Shown: one piece after another, positions 63,130-64,000 of the stretch
Layout of the letters: the number at the start of each line of letters is the position of its first letter
Numbering within the stretch: the first letter of the stretch is position 1
NCBI RefSeq assembly: GCF_035207705.1
Contig: NZ_CP128187.1
Span: forward strand, 2,170,001-2,234,000
Direction of reading: 5' to 3'
DNA: 64,000 nt
From: Maribacter sp. BPC-D8
GTDB taxonomy: Bacteria > Bacteroidota > Bacteroidia > Flavobacteriales > Flavobacteriaceae
Program-made: the position numbers and the translations under genes
The notes under the pieces: model-generated
The model's database searches: none
What the model was told of the DNA's origin: nothing
What the model saw: only the letters and a program-made list of their open reading frames with translations

Positions 63130-64000
63130 ATGAAAAGTCCATCAGAAAAACTAATTGAAGATTTTAAACAACACAGTTGGCAAGTACCTAATTTGTACCA
63201 ACGCCTTTTTGAATTGTTTGATGAACCTAATGAAATCTTCTCATTTTGCAAACAATTTTTGATTGAATTTGAAGACAGCACGACACTCTTTAATGATGCT
63301 CTTAGTTACGTAACAAAAGAAAATTTTAAAGATCTTATTCTTTTGGCAATAAATACGCTTAAGCAATCAAAAAATGATAACGATAATGCAGCTGAAGTGA
63401 TTGCTTATGCAAGTCTGCAATTTCCAGATTTACTTCACCAACATTTAGATGTTTTGTTTAAGTTAAAGCCAAATGAAAGTTCTTATTATTCTGAGTATCC
63501 ATGGCGCGATTTACCATTTGAGAAAGCACTTATTCTTAAGGATAAGTTTATAGCTGCAAAAACTAAAAAGCATGAAAAAGAAAAGTTGTTTAGTTGTTTA
63601 TTAGAAACTCGAAATTTAAAAATTATAGAAGAAGTTTATTCGTATACTAAGGAGAATAATTTCTTTCAATATATTAATGATGAGGATTTAAATGGGTATT
63701 TAATCGCTTGTTTAGAAAATGTAGGTTATACGATTAAAGAGAATAAAATAACACGTTATTGTTCTAAAAAAGTACGCCATATTAATTTTCAAACAAATTA
63801 TTTTTTAAATAAAAAGCCCATTCATTTTAAGAAGCATCCTACATGGTATTTGAATTCAGAAAATAATAGTTACAATTTTGGAGGTGCAATTACTAATGAT
63901 GAAAACAATCCGCTTACCCATATCATTACATTAAGTACAATACTAAAAGAATTGGGTATATCAGATTTAACTGAGTTAACACTAGGGTTACATATTAATG
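63130..64000 (+). CDS. Cytoplasmic helical protein, partial (3' end outside window)
   Basis: The frame opens at ATG 63130, 5 bp after the WGR gene, and runs without a stop to the edge (290 codons). It starts MKSPSEKLIEDFKQHSWQVP, with helical HEAT-like segments (FSFCKQFLIEFEDSTTLFND, AAEVIAYASLQFPDLLHQHL). Later it has YNFGGAITNDENNPLTHIIT and GISDLTELTLGLHIN. There is no signal peptide. It is probably coupled to, and may work with, the WGR protein. No family was recognised. Confidence 0.7.
   Translation, partial: MKSPSEKLIEDFKQHSWQVPNLYQRLFELFDEPNEIFSFCKQFLIEFEDSTTLFNDALSYVTKENFKDLILLAINTLKQSKNDNDNAAEVIAYASLQFPDLLHQHLDVLFKLKPNESSYYSEYPWRDLPFEKALILKDKFIAAKTKKHEKEKLFSCLLETRNLKIIEEVYSYTKENNFFQYINDEDLNGYLIACLENVGYTIKENKITRYCSKKVRHINFQTNYFLNKKPIHFKKHPTWYLNSENNSYNFGGAITNDENNPLTHIITLSTILKELGISDLTELTLGLHIN

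Overview
The window looks like a chromosomal segment of a marine-type member of the Flavobacteriaceae (Bacteroidota). The support is AT-rich DNA, type IX secretion (T9SS) type B C-terminal sorting domains on two giant proteins, a PorP/SprF protein next to one of them, TAnnTTTG-type promoter elements and few Shine-Dalgarno motifs. No tRNA, rRNA, CRISPR array, integrase or transposase was seen.

Region 1 (1-5606, minus strand) is a T9SS export pair: a 1675-residue calcium-binding (thrombospondin type 3-like) adhesin with four 798-bp repeats, followed 26 bp downstream by a PorP/SprF outer-membrane partner that runs off the window edge. A 941-bp divergent spacer with a 19-bp perfect palindrome and a 21-bp tandem repeat separates it from region 2.

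Region 2 (6548-15518, plus strand) is a signalling and stress block: a soluble histidine kinase, a sigma-54-dependent response regulator, two paralogous GreA/GreB-C-terminal (Rnk-like) proteins, a small periplasmic protein, a membrane four-helix sensor without output domain, a Cys-rich mini-protein, a glutamate dehydrogenase, a universal stress protein and a YbdG-like MscS channel.

Region 3 (15519 to the right edge, plus strand) is about 48 kb of accessory DNA. It holds many immunity-type or effector-neighbourhood families (two Imm26-like, SUKH/SMI1, DUF4304-like, a broken Imm43-like gene, DKNYY, MORN/YwqK-like, an ankyrin remnant, a WGR protein), many small secreted, lipid-anchored or membrane proteins, and one T9SS-secreted protein with PKD, BspA-like and ten 300-bp fibronectin-III-like repeats. 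No toxin gene was recognised, so it reads as an orphan polyimmunity or cassette island. Gene spacing from 32710 to 48129 is tight, suggesting one or a few long operons.

The most interesting signal is the way region 3 was assembled. Twice, an immunity-type insert sits between a functional 3' gene end and a displaced second copy of that same 3' end. At mscS, the copies are at 15439-15518 and 16591-16665 and flank an Imm26-like gene plus a structured attC-like element. At the second MORN giant gene, copies of about 658 bp at 47853-48510 and 50812-51468 flank a decayed Imm43-like gene, two small genes and a group II intron remnant. This gene-end / insert / displaced-gene-end architecture, together with pseudogenes and boundary palindromes, suggests cassette-like or Campbell-type capture of immunity genes without a locally encoded recombinase.
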